Shown here: positions 63,002 to 64,000 of the stretch, piece after piece
Position numbering within the stretch: position 1 is the stretch's first letter
Layout of the letters: the number at the start of each line of letters is the position of its first letter
From: GCA-2709075 sp964492555
GTDB taxonomy: Bacteria > Pseudomonadota > Alphaproteobacteria > MPNO01 > UBA2964
Direction of reading: 5' to 3'
NCBI GenBank assembly: GCA_964492555.1
Contig: CAZBKQ010000008.1
Span: forward strand, 22,035-86,034
Length of the DNA: 64,000 nucleotides
The notes under the pieces: model-generated
Seen by the model: the letters and a program-made list of their open reading frames with translations, nothing else
The model's database searches: none
Told to the model about the DNA's origin: nothing
Program-made: the position numbers and the translations under genes

Positions 63002-63985
63002 TCAGCCCGCGGGTTTTACCCGCCCGCCGGTCGCCGCGCTCTTGATCACCGCTTCCAGCACCGCCGTGCCATGCACCATCTGCTCCGGCGTAATGATATA
63101 GGGCGCGCCGCCAGAGGCGGCTTCGGCAAAGGCCTCCAGCTCACCGGTCAATGACGGCATATGCGGGTACGGGCTGTCGGGAAATTCCTGTGTCTCAATC
63201 TCTCCACCCCGGCAAATCGTCAGCGTGCGGTGATCGGTGGCCTCGGCCCATGCCTTGGATCCAACAACACGGATTTGCCAGATACGCGGCGAGGAGGCCA
63301 GCGATACAAGCGTGCCGGTCATGCCGTCTTCGAACCGCACGACCGACGCGGTCGCGTCATCGATATCGAACGGAATGGCGCGATGGGTGCTGTAGCAATC
63401 GACCTCCGCGATACGCCCCCCCATATGGATCATGCAATCCAGCGCGTGAATGCCGAGCGAGGTCATTCCGCCCGCCGGGCTTTCCGCCCGCGAATCGCGC
63501 CAGGTCGCGGCGGTGCCGCTGAGATCGGATGACTGGTTACCGTCGATATGCAGCAGCGTGCCAAGCTCTCCCTTATCGACCAGCGCCTTCATCGCGATGA
63601 TATTGTCCATAAAACGCCGGTTGTGGCCGAGCGCGATGGTCACCCCCGCGGCCTTGCAGGCATCGACGGCTTGCTGCGCGGATGCCGCATCCAGCGTGAA
63701 GGGTTTTTCCGTAAACACATGCTTGCCGGCATTTGCCGCCGCAATGATCTGTTCGGCATGCTGTGTATGCGGCGTCGCCAGAACCACCGCGTCGATATCG
63801 GGATCATTGATGATTTCCGAATAATCGTCGTGCAGATCGATCCCGGCTTTCTTGCAGTAATCCTCCGCCTTGGCCTTGGTGCGCGTCACACCGGCGGTAA
63901 AGCGGATCTTGTAGCTTGAGCCCTGGACCGAATCCACCAGATACTGGCCCCAGCGTCCGAGACCGATCATCGCCGCGTTGATCAT
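63002..63985 (-). CDS. Gfo/Idh/MocA family oxidoreductase
   Basis: A 327-residue NAD(P)-dependent oxidoreductase: Rossmann start AAMIGLGRWGQYLV, the EKP motif in GKHVFTEKPFTLDA, GHNRRFMDN and the C-terminal alpha/beta domain with SSDLSGTAATWRD and TSLGIHALDCMIHM. Sugar, inositol or biliverdin-like substrates occur in the family; the substrate is unknown. ATG 63985 has GGGAGG upstream; the upstream TTG at the window edge is rejected. Genes continuing upstream lie outside the window. Confidence 0.87.
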   Translation of the reverse strand: MINAAMIGLGRWGQYLVDSVQGSSYKIRFTAGVTRTKAKAEDYCKKAGIDLHDDYSEIINDPDIDAVVLATPHTQHAEQIIAAANAGKHVFTEKPFTLDAASAQQAVDACKAAGVTIALGHNRRFMDNIIAMKALVDKGELGTLLHIDGNQSSDLSGTAATWRDSRAESPAGGMTSLGIHALDCMIHMGGRIAEVDCYSTHRAIPFDIDDATASVVRFEDGMTGTLVSLASSPRIWQIRVVGSKAWAEATDHRTLTICRGGEIETQEFPDSPYPHMPSLTGELEAFAEAASGGAPYIITPEQMVHGTAVLEAVIKSAATGGRVKPAG

Positions 63986-64000
63986 GAAATCCTCCCTCAA

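Noticed and set aside
1..64000. CRISPR array, prophage or insertion sequence
   Set aside because: No regularly spaced repeats, integrase, transposase or phage structural genes were seen.

Overview
The window is 64 kb of a GC-rich (roughly 60%) alphaproteobacterial chromosome, most likely a Rhodospirillales-type organism assembled from short reads or a metagenome. The evidence is gene order and families: NDUFA12-mlaD-DUF2155 next to aroQ-accB-accC-aat, clpS-clpA, an rne gene with an acidic insertion in its S1 domain divergent from amiC-mrcA-prfB-bolA, a PAS_5-type sensor protein, and class II ribonucleotide reductase ancestry. No phage, transposase, CRISPR array or plasmid function was seen. 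Four 100-N gaps are present (17475, 31856, 40825, 45672). Two of them are flanked by exact 55-bp duplications and look like unmerged contig ends rather than missing sequence.

Layout. 1-1531: MFS transporter (partial), NmrA-type SDR and msrB, a tightly coupled minus-strand operon. 1795-3720: phaA-phaB. 3730-7098: AMDase-like protein, arfB, a DMT exporter and ispG. 7202-7271: a perfect 27-bp-arm hairpin. 7290-10562: operon of an NMT1-like binding protein without signal peptide, an alpha/beta hydrolase and an FMN 2-hydroxy-acid oxidase. 10714-10790: tRNA-Met(CAT). 10839-14156: mnmA, tenA, ferredoxin and cysteine desulfurase, a sulfur-relay operon. 14394-24505 and beyond: alpha/beta hydrolase, anmK, tyrS, a YhdP-like AsmA protein, glnE, YciI, bcp and a ferritin-like protein. 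25290-30538: bolA, prfB (with the programmed +1 frameshift), mrcA and amiC. 31013-33887: rne. 33892-39769: aminotransferase, degenerate GGT-like lipoprotein, bepA-like M48 protease, maiA and a type III PLP decarboxylase. 39884-41523: two paralogous small tail-anchored proteins flanking a PAS protein. 41716-46845: aroQ-accB-accC-aat facing DUF2155, methyltransferase, mlaD and NDUFA12. 47206-50327: a large degenerate class II ribonucleotide reductase homologue, a terminator and ridA. 50330-55632: FemAB-like protein, clpA, clpS and a SPOR-tailed D,D-carboxypeptidase. 55643-59258: pgm, ugd and galU (UDP-glucuronate supply). 59368-63985: J-domain membrane protein, VWA protein, DUF3179 protein, LysR regulator and a Gfo/Idh/MocA oxidoreductase.

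Most of the window is housekeeping: envelope synthesis and recycling, fatty-acid initiation, protein quality control, RNA turnover and nitrogen regulation. The most unusual locus is the 845-residue protein at 47206. It is collinear with alphaproteobacterial NrdJ from its first residues to its C-terminal domain, but it has lost the thiyl-radical cysteine and the redox cysteines, so it is predicted to be a maintained pseudoenzyme. Palindromic sequence upstream weakly resembles NrdR boxes. The second candidate for undescribed biology is the pair of tail-anchored paralogues around the PAS protein at 40312.
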